Below are positions 16,430 to 24,176 of a stretch of 64,000 bases of DNA, piece by piece. Made by a program: the position numbers and the translations under genes. Location of the stretch: contig JAXHLP010000002.1 of the NCBI GenBank assembly GCA_034522155.1, forward strand, positions 186,001 to 250,000, in the 5' to 3' direction. The notes beneath the pieces were generated by a model. The model was given only the letters and a program-made list of their open reading frames with translations, did not search any database and was not told the origin of the DNA. Numbering within the stretch: position 1 is the first letter of the stretch; every line of letters begins with the position of its first letter. This DNA comes from Salinilacustrithrix sp034522155. GTDB taxonomy: Bacteria; Actinomycetota; Acidimicrobiia; Acidimicrobiales; Salinilacustritrichaceae.

Positions 16430-17706
16430 TCGAGGCCGTCGAAGAGATCGTCCATCGAGGACTCGACGTCGTCGGCGGCCTGGATCGACTCCTCGAACTC
16501 GTCGACGGGAGCGGGCTCCGGAGCCGGTTCGGGCACGGGATCGGCCACCACGTTCCCTCCCATTCCTGGACCCGGGTCGTCGAGGGTGGGGAACGTGGGA
16601 TCGGGCTCCGCCGGTGGAGCGATGCCGTCGCCGATCCCGGGTGGCGGGTCGCCGATCCCGGGTGGCGGGGCGGCGTCGGTGGGGTCGAGTCCGTCGGCAA
16701 TACCCACCGGATCGACACCCGGTTCGGTGCCCTCTGCGCCGGCGTGCGCAGCCGGGGCGAGCCCGCCGTCGTCGACGCCGGTGACCGCATCCGGCCCATC
16801 GGCCGACACGTCGCCGACGAGGCCCGGAACCGCGTCCTGCGCGTCGTCCAGCGCATCGCCGATCGGATCCGACACCGCGCCCTCGACGTCACCCACGACG
16901 TCGGTCACCTGGCCTTCGAGGTCGTCGACGACACCGGTCACCTGGCCTTCGAGATCACCGACCATGCCGGTCGCCTGGCCTTCGAGGTCACCGACGACAC
17001 CGGTCAGCTTCCCCTCGAGATCGCCGAGAAAGCCGGTGCCCTGGTCGAGCAGCCCTCCCGCGCCCATCCCGTCGAGGGCCCGGCCGCCGAGCTCGGTGAG
17101 TTGGTCGGAGATGCCGAACGAGTCGAGTGCCGCCGTCCCCTGCTCGACGAGCGCGTCGAAGCCCGCTTCCCCCAGCCCGCCGGACATCGCCGAGTTGGCG
17201 AGCGAACCCAGCTCGTCGCCGAGGAAGTCCTCGGCGCCGTCGAGGAGGCTCCCACTCCAGGAGCCGTCGCCGTCCAGGATCGACGAGGCGGCATCGGCCA
17301 TGCCATCGGGCAGGAAGCCCGACAGACCCTCGGCGATGCCGCCGTCGCCGCCGCTCAGCCCGTCGATGACCCCGCCGACCGTGTCGGTCCACGAGCCGCC
17401 CATGTCGGACAGCGTGTCCCCGACGAAGGTGTCGGCGGCGCCGTCGAGGAGACCCCCGAGTGGGCCGCCGCCGTCTGAGCCTCCGGTGAGTCCGCCGAGC
17501 AGGCCACCGCCCTCGCCACCGGTCAAGCCACCGAGCAGGCCACCGCCCTCGCCACCGGTCAAGCCGCCGAGCAGGCCACCGCCCTCGCCACCGGTCAAGC
17601 CGCCGAGCAGGCCACCGCCCTCGCCACCGGTCAAGCCACCGAGCAGGCCGCCGCCTGCTTCTGCGACGTCGCCCAGGGTCTCCTCCACGAAGTCGAACAC
17701 ACCCAT
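16426..17706 (-). CDS. glycine-rich IniB-position protein with 12- and 11-residue repeats
   Basis: A 426-residue acidic, Gly-rich protein with AGGAG 8 bases before the ATG at 17706. Residues 20-79 are five 12-residue units (GLLGGLTGGEGG). Residues 223-277 are five exact 11-residue units of the type LTGVVGDLEGQ, which on a helical wheel give a continuous apolar face (V/V/L) against D/E/Q. The rest is low complexity and proline-rich. The C-terminus, FEESI..AD.V..S.DD.FD.L, is shared with the next upstream gene product. There is no signal peptide. It takes the place of iniB directly before the IniA-like gene, although the IniB N-terminal domain is not visible. I infer a membrane-binding helper of the dynamins. 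Confidence 0.75.
   Translation of the reverse strand: MGVFDFVEETLGDVAEAGGGLLGGLTGGEGGGLLGGLTGGEGGGLLGGLTGGEGGGLLGGLTGGEGGGLLGGLTGGSDGGGPLGGLLDGAADTFVGDTLSDMGGSWTDTVGGVIDGLSGGDGGIAEGLSGFLPDGMADAASSILDGDGSWSGSLLDGAEDFLGDELGSLANSAMSGGLGEAGFDALVEQGTAALDSFGISDQLTELGGRALDGMGAGGLLDQGTGFLGDLEGKLTGVVGDLEGQATGMVGDLEGQVTGVVDDLEGQVTDVVGDVEGAVSDPIGDALDDAQDAVPGLVGDVSADGPDAVTGVDDGGLAPAAHAGAEGTEPGVDPVGIADGLDPTDAAPPPGIGDPPPGIGDGIAPPAEPDPTFPTLDDPGPGMGGNVVADPVPEPAPEPAPVDEFEESIQAADDVESSMDDLFDGLE
16876..17040 (-). repeat. five tandem 33-bp coding repeats (11-residue amphipathic units)
   Basis: Five in-frame units of 11 codons encode GTGFLGDLEGK, LTGVVGDLEGQ, ATGMVGDLEGQ, VTGVVDDLEGQ and VTDVVGDVEGA. The period of 11 is kept without gaps, and conservative changes show selection at the protein level. 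Confidence 0.85.
17470..17649 (-). repeat. five tandem 36-bp coding repeats (GLLGGLTGGEGG)
   Basis: Four near-identical and one diverged 36-bp unit encode GLLGGLTGGEGG. The DNA copies differ at one or two third positions, so recent slippage or recombination is likely and copy number may vary between strains. Confidence 0.85.
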
Positions 17707-17724
17707 CTCACACGCTCCTTGTCG

Positions 17725-19146
17725 TCATTGCAGATCGTCGAACATGTCGTCGAACGAGGTGTCGACGGCGTCGGCCGACTCGATCGACTCCTCGAAGCTG
17801 TCGACCACCGGTTCCGGTTCCGGCTCGGTGAAAGCTGGGTCCTCGAAGGTCCCTGGCGCCGGATCGACCGGCGCCGCGGGCCCGGCGCCAACGCCATCCC
17901 CGAGGACCACCTCGTCGGGCGGGATCCCGATGTCGACGATCCCGTCCCCCGGTGCCGGCGCGGTGAGACCGCCATCGAAGCCAGCATCGTTCATCACCAC
18001 GTCGTCACCGAGACCCGGCTCGAGGGTCGTCGTGCCAGCGGATGCAGGAGGCTCCGGCTGGGCGGTGGCCGGCCCTGCGTTCCCGAGCACGACGTCGTCG
18101 TCATTGGAGGCGTCGGAGCCGGTTCCGGGCTGCTGGTCGGGCGTCTCGCCCGGGAGACGGACATCGAGGTCGGTCTGCCACTCGCTGTGGCTGACGCCGT
18201 CGGTCTCGATGCCGAGGTAGTTCGCCTCGCCTTCGACGGACGCGCCGAACCCGATGGCCTTGCCCTCGGCCTCGAAGACCTCGACCACGTCGCCGTCCTG
18301 TTCGACCCGCTCGTAGGCGAGACCACCTCCGGCCGCTCCGACGCCGGGTGCGGACACCGATCCCTCGAGGCCGAGCGAGGTGTGCGAGCCGTCCTCGGTC
18401 GCCTCGTAGCGGGCGTCGATGCCGCCGGCCAGCTTGACGCCGGAGGGCAGGGTGAGCTGCCCGTCGGCGTCGACGAAGGTCCCCCACCCCTGATCGGTCT
18501 GGACGAAGCCGCCACTCGCTTCGCCGCTGAGCACCCCGACGCCCGGGATGGGCACCGTGCCCTGGATCTCGCCGGCGACGCTGACGTCACCGTCGGCGGT
18601 GACGTTCACGTGCCCGTCGACGTAGGGGAGCGGGCCGTAGTCGAGCCCGCCGGTCACCGATGCCTCCAGACCCGCGTCGGTCAGACCGACTCCGAGCCCG
18701 GCTCCGGGGAGCTGGCCGTCGGTCGAGAGGCCGTGCTCGCCGACCGAGGCGCCGAGGCCCGCGACGTCGTCGATGCCGACGCCGACGCTGAAGGTGCCGT
18801 CGTCGAAGTCGATGTCGACGGTTCCGCCGGTGACGTAGTCGACGGTGTCGAACACGTAGTCGTCGGTCGCGTTCATGGCGCGTGACGCCAAGCCTCCCGT
18901 CGCGGCATCCACACCACGTCCGGCGAAGCTGATCCCGCCGCCTACCCACCCGCCGGCCGAGCCGGTGACGTCCTTGGTGCCTTCCCACACGTCGCCCGCG
19001 AAATCCTTGGTGCCTCCCCAGACATCGTCGGCTGCGTCCTTGCCGGCGTCCCAGACATCGTCGGCTGCGTCCTTGCCGGCGTCCCAGGCTGCGCCGGCGG
19101 CGTCGGTGCCGGCGTCCCAGGCGTCCTTGACGAATCCGAAACCCAT
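17725..19146 (-). CDS. glycine-rich IniB-position protein with Trp-marked 11-residue repeats
   Basis: A 473-residue protein with GCAGGAG before the ATG at 19146. Residues 8-62 are five 11-residue units such as DVWDAGKDAAD, placing tryptophan at positions 10, 21, 32, 43 and 54. A glycine-rich hydrophobic GGWVGGGISFAGRGVDAATG follows, then about 250 residues of beta-rich, self-similar sequence (GVGIDD, GLGVGLTDAGL, EASVTGGLDYG). A disordered acidic, proline-rich tail ends in FEESI..AD.V..S.DD.FD.L, also present in the next gene. No signal peptide is seen. The 11-residue period with periodic Trp suggests a helix lying on a membrane surface. It ends 19 bp before the next gene. Confidence 0.75.
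   Translation of the reverse strand: MGFGFVKDAWDAGTDAAGAAWDAGKDAADDVWDAGKDAADDVWGGTKDFAGDVWEGTKDVTGSAGGWVGGGISFAGRGVDAATGGLASRAMNATDDYVFDTVDYVTGGTVDIDFDDGTFSVGVGIDDVAGLGASVGEHGLSTDGQLPGAGLGVGLTDAGLEASVTGGLDYGPLPYVDGHVNVTADGDVSVAGEIQGTVPIPGVGVLSGEASGGFVQTDQGWGTFVDADGQLTLPSGVKLAGGIDARYEATEDGSHTSLGLEGSVSAPGVGAAGGGLAYERVEQDGDVVEVFEAEGKAIGFGASVEGEANYLGIETDGVSHSEWQTDLDVRLPGETPDQQPGTGSDASNDDDVVLGNAGPATAQPEPPASAGTTTLEPGLGDDVVMNDAGFDGGLTAPAPGDGIVDIGIPPDEVVLGDGVGAGPAAPVDPAPGTFEDPAFTEPEPEPVVDSFEESIESADAVDTSFDDMFDDLQ
18961..19125 (-). repeat. five tandem 33-bp coding repeats (11-residue units with conserved Trp)
   Basis: The units are DAWDAGTDAAG, AAWDAGKDAAD, DVWDAGKDAAD, DVWGGTKDFAG and DVWEGTKDVTG. 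Tryptophan recurs exactly every 11 residues. The second and third units are also nearly identical at the DNA level. Confidence 0.88.
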
Positions 19147-19175
19147 GCTCGTGCTCCTGCTCGCTGTGCTCGCCT

Positions 19176-19727
19176 TCAGGCCGCCGGCGTGAACCGGAGC
19201 GAACCGACGAGCTCGATGAAGGCGGGCCCGAACTGCTCCATCCGGTCCTGCGGACTGGTGGCGATGAACTGGAAGAAGTCGACCGTCTTGCCCTCGTCGT
19301 GCGCGGGGGCGAAGAACAGCGCGTGGAGCTGGGCGAGCGAACGTCCGGTCTGTGGGGCGTCCAGCTCGATGCCGCGGAGGTACACGACGTTGGTCCCGAA
19401 GCGGGCGAGACGCTCCATCGTCACGCTCGCGCTCGGGGTCGACTTCTCGATCCTCGCCCAGGTGACCTGGGCGGCCTGCTTGAAGTCGACCGAGCGGGGC
19501 ACGCGGTCGTGGCTGAGGATGGCGTTGACCCAGAAGTCGTCGACCTGCTCGGGCGTCCGCGCGACCACGAGCGCGTCGGGCGCCTCGTCGAGCACCCAGC
19601 CGCGTGGAACCGAGAACAGGAACGACGGGACCGGGCGCACCATGGCGCTCGGGTACACCGCGACACGGGCGGTCAGGTCAGCGGGTTTGGGCGCGGGCCC
19701 TGCGGGGACGGTCTGTGTGTCGGTCAT
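19176..19727 (-). CDS. LpqN/PsbP-fold-like protein of 183 residues
   Basis: The product starts at the ATG at 19727 (AAGGAG seven bases upstream) and reads through PSFLFSVPRGWVLDEAPDAL, FWVNAILSHDRVP and RGIELDAPQTGRSLAQLHAL, then TVDFFQFIATSPQDR and a closing FIELVGSLRF. The V-P-x-G-W strand, the central N-x-x-L/V-x-x-x-R-V-P and the final helix plus G-S-L-x-F are the layout of the mycobacterial LpqN/LpqT family (PsbP-like fold). Unlike LpqN it lacks a lipobox or signal peptide, so it should act in the cytoplasm. It lies in the operon between the coiled-coil gene and the repeat proteins. Function unknown. Confidence 0.6.
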   Translation of the reverse strand: MTDTQTVPAGPAPKPADLTARVAVYPSAMVRPVPSFLFSVPRGWVLDEAPDALVVARTPEQVDDFWVNAILSHDRVPRSVDFKQAAQVTWARIEKSTPSASVTMERLARFGTNVVYLRGIELDAPQTGRSLAQLHALFFAPAHDEGKTVDFFQFIATSPQDRMEQFGPAFIELVGSLRFTPAA

Positions 19728-19738
19728 GATTCTCCTTC

Positions 19739-21346
19739 TCAGATGCCGTCGATCGGCTCGACGGTGGGATCGGTTTCGGTCGTGGCCGGGTCGGGGTCGT
19801 CGAACGGCTCGATGGCGGTATCGGGTTCGGACAGGCTCGGATCGTCGAGGTCGAGGGGGTCGTTCTCGGGTTCGATCAGGTGGTCGAGGTCGAGGGGGTC
19901 GTTCTCGGGTTCGGCCAGGTGGTCGAGGTCGAGGGGGTCGTTCTCGGGTTCGGCCAGGTGGTCGAGGTCGAGGGGGTCGTTCTCGGGCTCGACCAGGTCG
20001 TCGAGGTCGAGCTCCTCCTCGTTGGGCTCGCTCGTGGCCTCGAAGCCTCCGGTGACGGCGTCGGGCGCGGCGGTGTCCTCCTCGTCGATCTGCCGGACGT
20101 CGGACGCCACACCGGTGACCTCGTCTCCGCCGTCGACTGCCACCGGCTCGAACTCGTCGGCCTGGCGGTGGAGCTCGAGCGCTTCCCGGAGGAGGCGGGC
20201 CTGGTCGTCCAGACGGTCCGCGGCGCCGTCCCACTCGACGAACTGCTCGGAAGCCTCTTCGAAGGCGGTCCTCGCCTGCTCCAGGTCCTCGGCCAGCGTG
20301 TCGGCCTCTCCCTGGAGGCGCTCAGCCTCGGCCGTGGCCCGCTGGGCCCGGGCCTCGTAGGCGTCGGCGGCCAACTCCATGAACTCGGCGCGCTCCTCGG
20401 CCTCCTCGGCGGCCCGGGCGTCACCTCGTGCCCGGGCCTCCGCTGCCTGCTGCCGCTCCTGGGCCACCGTGGCCCGCTGCTCGCGAGCGCGGGTGGCGTC
20501 CTTGGCCGCGACCTCCGCTTCGGCCTTCTGGCGGGCCACCATCGCCGAGTGCTCGCGCTCGATGCGGTCCCGGGCCTCGCTGAGACCGATGGCCTCCTGC
20601 CCCTTGGCGTTGGCCCGTTCGTGGAGTGCCTCGGCATCCGCCTCGACGGCCGCGACCCGGCGTTCCACCAGCTCGGTCGACGTCGGCGTGCTTCCGTCCG
20701 GTTCGTTCGCGGGCTGGCCTCCGGCCTCGCCTTCGGTCCTCCCCTCGCCGGTGCCGGGGAACGAGATCGGCTCGGATGCCCGGACCACGGCCGACGCCGA
20801 GGCGTAGCCGACGGTCCCCTCGGATTCGATCGACAGCGCCTGCCCCGAGACCAGGTGCTCCCGGAGCTGGCCGGAGGCGACCTCCTCGTCGAACTGCGCG
20901 ACCACGCGGTCGGCCCGGGCCTCGTCGACCGGCGTCGACGAGTAGTGGGGATCGCGGGCGAGGACCACGGTTCCGTCGGGATGGACCTCGACCTGCTGGC
21001 CGTCGCGGATGGCGGCCCGGATGAGCTCGGCATCCTGGTGGTCGACGGCGGGGTCCGGCGCGGCGAGGTACTTCTGGAGCTGGTGGCGCGGGCCGCTGCC
21101 CTGGATGGTGCCGTCGGGCTGGATCGAGACGTTCCACCCGTCCGCGAGCAACGCCCGGAGCTCGCCGAGCTTGGCCTCGACGAATCGCTCGTCACCTGCC
21201 TCCATCGGCGGGCCGACGGACTCGTCGGAAACGTAGACACGTCCCCTCGGGTCGAGCCCGACGTACTTGCCGGCGCGCAGCGCCTCGTGGACCTCCTGGA
21301 GCTTCGGCTCGGTGAGCAGCGGGATCTGGTCGGTCAGCGGTGGCAT
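19739..21346 (-). CDS. coiled-coil protein with acidic PEN-repeat tail
   Basis: A 535-residue protein with GGAGGAG before the ATG at 21346. Residues 1-190 contain three copies of a small module with the pattern G-x-x-V-x-[IL/V]-x-P-x-G-x-[VI] (KYVGLDPRGRVYVS, WNVSIQPDGTIQGS, QQVEVHPDGTVVLA), probably beta-hairpins. Residues about 225-400 are a long Ala/Glu/Arg coiled coil (AAEARARGDARAAEEAEERA). The C-terminal 130 residues are acidic and include four 13-residue repeats EPENDPLDLDHLA. It looks like a scaffold: small folded heads, a rod and a charged disordered tail. I know no family with this architecture. It is 14 bp from the preceding gene. Confidence 0.7.
   Translation of the reverse strand: MPPLTDQIPLLTEPKLQEVHEALRAGKYVGLDPRGRVYVSDESVGPPMEAGDERFVEAKLGELRALLADGWNVSIQPDGTIQGSGPRHQLQKYLAAPDPAVDHQDAELIRAAIRDGQQVEVHPDGTVVLARDPHYSSTPVDEARADRVVAQFDEEVASGQLREHLVSGQALSIESEGTVGYASASAVVRASEPISFPGTGEGRTEGEAGGQPANEPDGSTPTSTELVERRVAAVEADAEALHERANAKGQEAIGLSEARDRIEREHSAMVARQKAEAEVAAKDATRAREQRATVAQERQQAAEARARGDARAAEEAEERAEFMELAADAYEARAQRATAEAERLQGEADTLAEDLEQARTAFEEASEQFVEWDGAADRLDDQARLLREALELHRQADEFEPVAVDGGDEVTGVASDVRQIDEEDTAAPDAVTGGFEATSEPNEEELDLDDLVEPENDPLDLDHLAEPENDPLDLDHLAEPENDPLDLDHLIEPENDPLDLDDPSLSEPDTAIEPFDDPDPATTETDPTVEPIDGI
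19835..19990 (-). repeat. four tandem 39-bp coding repeats (EPENDPLDLDHLA)
   Basis: Units EPENDPLDLDHLA, EPENDPLDLDHLA, EPENDPLDLDHLI and EPENDPLDLDDPS follow without gaps. The first three are almost identical in DNA, pointing to recent tandem duplication. Confidence 0.85.
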
Positions 21347-21360
21347 GGTTCAGCTCCTCC

Positions 21361-22581
21361 TCACCCGATCGGGTCCTGGAAGTCGTCGACGGCGTCGACG
21401 TCATTCGGGACGGCCTCGTCGAGCGTGTCGTCGAGGCCGAGCTCCTCATCGGTCATGCCGTCGTCGAGGACCGGCTCGGGCGGGTCGTCGAGGGCGCCGG
21501 CCGTGGCGAGATCCCCCTCGGTGTCCAGCGCCGGGTCGACGGCCTCGTCGGGCTCGATCGATGTCAAATCGTGGTCGATCATCGGTTCCGGCTCGGGGGC
21601 CGTGGTGTCGAAGGCCAGGGCCGTCGGTTGCCCGACGACGTCGTCCATGGCCGAGACCCCGAGCACGTCGTCGTCGGCGAGGTCGTTCAGCTTCGGCGGG
21701 ATGCCCGCTTCCGCCCCCAGGTGCTGGGGCCCGGCGAACCCGTAGCCGCCGCCGGACAAGCCGGGCGTGGGTCCGTCGTTGTCGACGAGGTCGAACTGGT
21801 CGGCCAGCGACCCTGGCCGCTCGGTGAGCTTCGCCGCGGTGTCGTCGTCGAGGAAGGTCCCCCGGCCCTCGGGGACCTCGATGTGTTCTTCCAGCGTGGT
21901 GATCTCGTCGCCATCGGGCTCGGGCGTGAAGATGCCCTTCAGGTTCTCCTCGAATCGCCCCCGGACGTCGTGGAGCGGACGGTAGAAGAACGGACCGTCA
22001 CCGCTTGCGTCCTCGGCGGGCTCGGCTGCATCGGACCCGCGGACCTCCTCGACGAGGGCGTCGATCTTCAGATCCTGGGAGAAGTCGGTGGCGCGGTCCT
22101 GGAACTCCTGGCGAAGGTCGGCCACCGCGTCGTCGATCGATCGACCCGGTGCCGGCGTGTACCGCTCGAGGATGCCGCCCAGCTCCTCGCGGAACTCGGC
22201 GACGTCCTCGGCACTCGCGCCCTCGGGGGGCTCCCATGCCTCGAGCCGGTCGCGCAGCACGTCACGTGCCGCGTCCACCTCGGCGGCGAGCGCCTCGGCC
22301 TCGGCCTGCTCGTTCTGGCGGTCCTCGACGAGCGCGTCGATCTTCATGTCCTGCACGAAGTCCTCGACCTGGTCGTCGAAGGCGCGGCGTAGCGACGAGA
22401 GCGCGTCCTCGCTGGATTGCCCGGGCACCGGCCGGAAGTCGGCGACGAGTGCGGCCATGTCGGCGCGGAACTCGGCCATCTCCTCGGGATCGGCTCCCGC
22501 CGGGGGCTCGAACGTCTCGAGCCGCTCGAGGAGCTGTTGGCGGGCGGTCTCGAACGCGGGGTCCTCATCCGACCGGGGCAC
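21361..22581 (-). CDS. C-terminal part of the Hsp70-like protein: duplicated helical module and acidic tail
   Basis: This frame can start at a GTG at 22581, but upstream it continues as a proline run that matches the linker of the Hsp70-like frame at 22344-24176. A one-base indel in the C-rich tract near 22600 would make them one protein of about 938 residues, which I favour. The region has two copies of a 78-residue helical module (22312-22545 and 22036-22269). Each carries RLE-[TA]-[FW]-EPP, AEFR, a P-x-PG-x-S and a closing QD-[ML]-KIDALVE. About 200 acidic residues ending DDFQDPIG follow. The module may be a protein-interaction unit. The coiled-coil gene starts 15 bp downstream. Confidence 0.65.
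   Translation of the reverse strand: MPRSDEDPAFETARQQLLERLETFEPPAGADPEEMAEFRADMAALVADFRPVPGQSSEDALSSLRRAFDDQVEDFVQDMKIDALVEDRQNEQAEAEALAAEVDAARDVLRDRLEAWEPPEGASAEDVAEFREELGGILERYTPAPGRSIDDAVADLRQEFQDRATDFSQDLKIDALVEEVRGSDAAEPAEDASGDGPFFYRPLHDVRGRFEENLKGIFTPEPDGDEITTLEEHIEVPEGRGTFLDDDTAAKLTERPGSLADQFDLVDNDGPTPGLSGGGYGFAGPQHLGAEAGIPPKLNDLADDDVLGVSAMDDVVGQPTALAFDTTAPEPEPMIDHDLTSIEPDEAVDPALDTEGDLATAGALDDPPEPVLDDGMTDEELGLDDTLDEAVPNDVDAVDDFQDPIG
22036..22545 (-). repeat. internal duplication: two 78-residue modules
   Basis: Module 1 (22545-22312) and module 2 (22269-22036) align without gaps over 78 residues and share, among others, ERLE/DRLE, EPP-x-GA, AEFR, PG-x-S-x-DA, LR-x-x-F and QD-x-KIDALVE. 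A 14-residue linker separates them. The duplication is old at DNA level but well kept in protein. Confidence 0.85.
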
Positions 22582-24176
22582 CGGATCGGGTGGGGGCGGC
22601 GGGGAGCGGAGGCGGGCGCGCCGCCCGCCGTCGGTGCTGCCGGCTCCGGAGCGGGACGGTTCGGCGGGGCCTGTGCCTGTCGTACGGTCGCGCCGCCACC
22701 GGAGCCGGCCGCGGCCGTGCCACGCCCACCCGAGACCGGACCGCCGGATCCGGCCGGACCAGTGGGCGCGACGACGTCGTCGAATGCGTCGAGGCTCTCG
22801 TCCGTCGCCTCCGTGCTGGAGGCCGCCAGGTCGGCGTCGAGATCCACGGTGTCGTCGGCGTCGCCGTCGTCGCCGAACGCCCGGCTGGCCGCGACGCCGG
22901 CTGCGGCCACGCCCGCAACACCGGCCACACCGGCAGCGCCGGCGGCGGCGCGCTTCGCCTTCCTGGCGGCGGCGTCACGGTCGGCGGACGCGTCGGGGTC
23001 GTGCTCGGCACGCCGGCGGTCCCGGCTGGCCGCGGCGGCAGCTGCGCCCGCCGCAGCAGCTGCCGCACCGGCATTGGCGGCTTCCTCGCCGGTGCCAGCC
23101 ACCGTCGCCGCGTCGGTGCGCGGCGCACCGCCGGCGGCTCCGAGGGCGACCACGAGCTTGGGGTCGGCGTCGACGAGGACGGGCCGGCCGGTGTGCCGGC
23201 CGACCTCCTCACCGACCACCGGAATGCGGGAGGACCCACCGACCAGGAGCACCCCGGCCAGCTCGTCGGCCGAGACGCCGGCGCTGGACATCGTCCGATC
23301 CAGCGCGGTGAGCGTCTCCGCGAGTCGGGGCCGGAGCGCGGCTTCGAACTCGTCGCGGGTGATCCGGACCTCGGTGGCCAGTCCGGGCACGTCGACGGCG
23401 ACGACCGTCTCGGTCTCGGTCGAGAGCGCCTCCTTGGCTGCGGTGCAGTCGGCGCGCAACCGGGCGAGAGCCCGGCGGACATCGGGATCGTCGCGGTCCA
23501 GGGCCTGGACCTGGCCGTCGAGGGCCCCGTTCACGTGCGCGACGACGATCTGATCGACGTCGACCCCGCCGAGCCGCTCCAGTCCCTGGGCCTCGCCGAC
23601 GAGGTCGCTGCCGTCGTCGCTACAGGTGACGAGGGCGACGTCGAGCGTGCCGCCACCGAAGTCGTACACGGCCACGGTGTCACCCGGGCCGATCCGGTCG
23701 AGCCTCGCGTAGTGCAGTGCAGCGGCCTGCGGTTCGCTCAGGAGCGAGACCTCGCCCAGACCGGCGACCCGTCCGGCTTCGCGCAGCAGGTCGAGCTTGA
23801 ACTCCCCCCAGGTCGCCGGGTGGGTGAGCACGACCTCGTCGGGCGGGTCACCCTTCTCGCTGGCGATGCCGATCACGTGGCGCAGCAGGTGGCCGAGCAA
23901 CGCTTCCGCGCCGTACGGGGTACCTGCGAGCACCATCGGGGTCTCGTCCCCGAGGCGGCGCTTGCACTCGCGGACGCCGCTCGACGGGTCGGTCGCGAGC
24001 TGGCGCTCGGCCCGCTCGCCGGCGATGATCCCGCCCTCGCCGTCGACGGCCAGGACCGAGGGCGCCGCCATCGTGTGCGTTCCCAGGGTGATCGGTTCCA
24101 CGCCGTCGTGGCTCCCACGGTGTACCGCCGCCGCGGTCCAGGTGGTCCCCAGGTCGACTCCGAGCTTCACTGCCAT
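22344..24176 (-). CDS. Hsp70-like ATPase with Ala-rich hydrophobic segment (frame breaks near 22600)
   Basis: The ATG at 24176 follows AGGAGGAGAT. The first 340 residues are an actin-fold Hsp70 ATPase: phosphate-1 loop GVDLGTTWTAAAVHRG, phosphate-2 loop YDFGGGTLDVALV and adenosine loop LLVGGSSRIPVVGEEVG. The family's substrate-binding domain is missing. Instead there is an Ala-rich region with a basic RRR/RKAKR patch and a hydrophobic AAAGAAGVAGVAGVAAAGVA stretch that could span a membrane, then a Pro-rich linker. From about 22600 the reading is only sensible in the frame of 21361-22581. The start shares its A with the stop of the preceding gene (TGATG), so translation is coupled. Confidence 0.8.
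   Translation of the reverse strand: MAVKLGVDLGTTWTAAAVHRGSHDGVEPITLGTHTMAAPSVLAVDGEGGIIAGERAERQLATDPSSGVRECKRRLGDETPMVLAGTPYGAEALLGHLLRHVIGIASEKGDPPDEVVLTHPATWGEFKLDLLREAGRVAGLGEVSLLSEPQAAALHYARLDRIGPGDTVAVYDFGGGTLDVALVTCSDDGSDLVGEAQGLERLGGVDVDQIVVAHVNGALDGQVQALDRDDPDVRRALARLRADCTAAKEALSTETETVVAVDVPGLATEVRITRDEFEAALRPRLAETLTALDRTMSSAGVSADELAGVLLVGGSSRIPVVGEEVGRHTGRPVLVDADPKLVVALGAAGGAPRTDAATVAGTGEEAANAGAAAAAAGAAAAAASRDRRRAEHDPDASADRDAAARKAKRAAAGAAGVAGVAGVAAAGVAASRAFGDDGDADDTVDLDADLAASSTEATDESLDAFDDVVAPTGPAGSGGPVSGGRGTAAAGSGGGATVRQAQAPPNRPAPEPAAPTAGGAPASAPRRPHPIRCPGRMRTPRSRPPANSSSSGSRRSSPRREPIPRRWPSSAPTWPHSSPTSGRCPGNPARTRSRRYAAPSTTRSRTSCRT

Noticed and set aside
17470..17649. 36-bp direct repeats considered as a CRISPR array
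   Set aside because: Units are contiguous without spacers and encode GLLGGLTGGEGG in frame inside a gene.
14730..18220. Very long forward ORFs (684 and 826 codons) across the dynamin and repeat genes
   Set aside because: They are Ser/Pro/Arg-rich shadows of the reverse-strand GTPase and glycine-rich genes, which have GTPase motifs and ribosome sites.
19835..19990. 39-bp direct repeats considered as a CRISPR array or iteron origin
   Set aside because: Units are contiguous and in frame (EPENDPLDLDHLA) inside a coding sequence.
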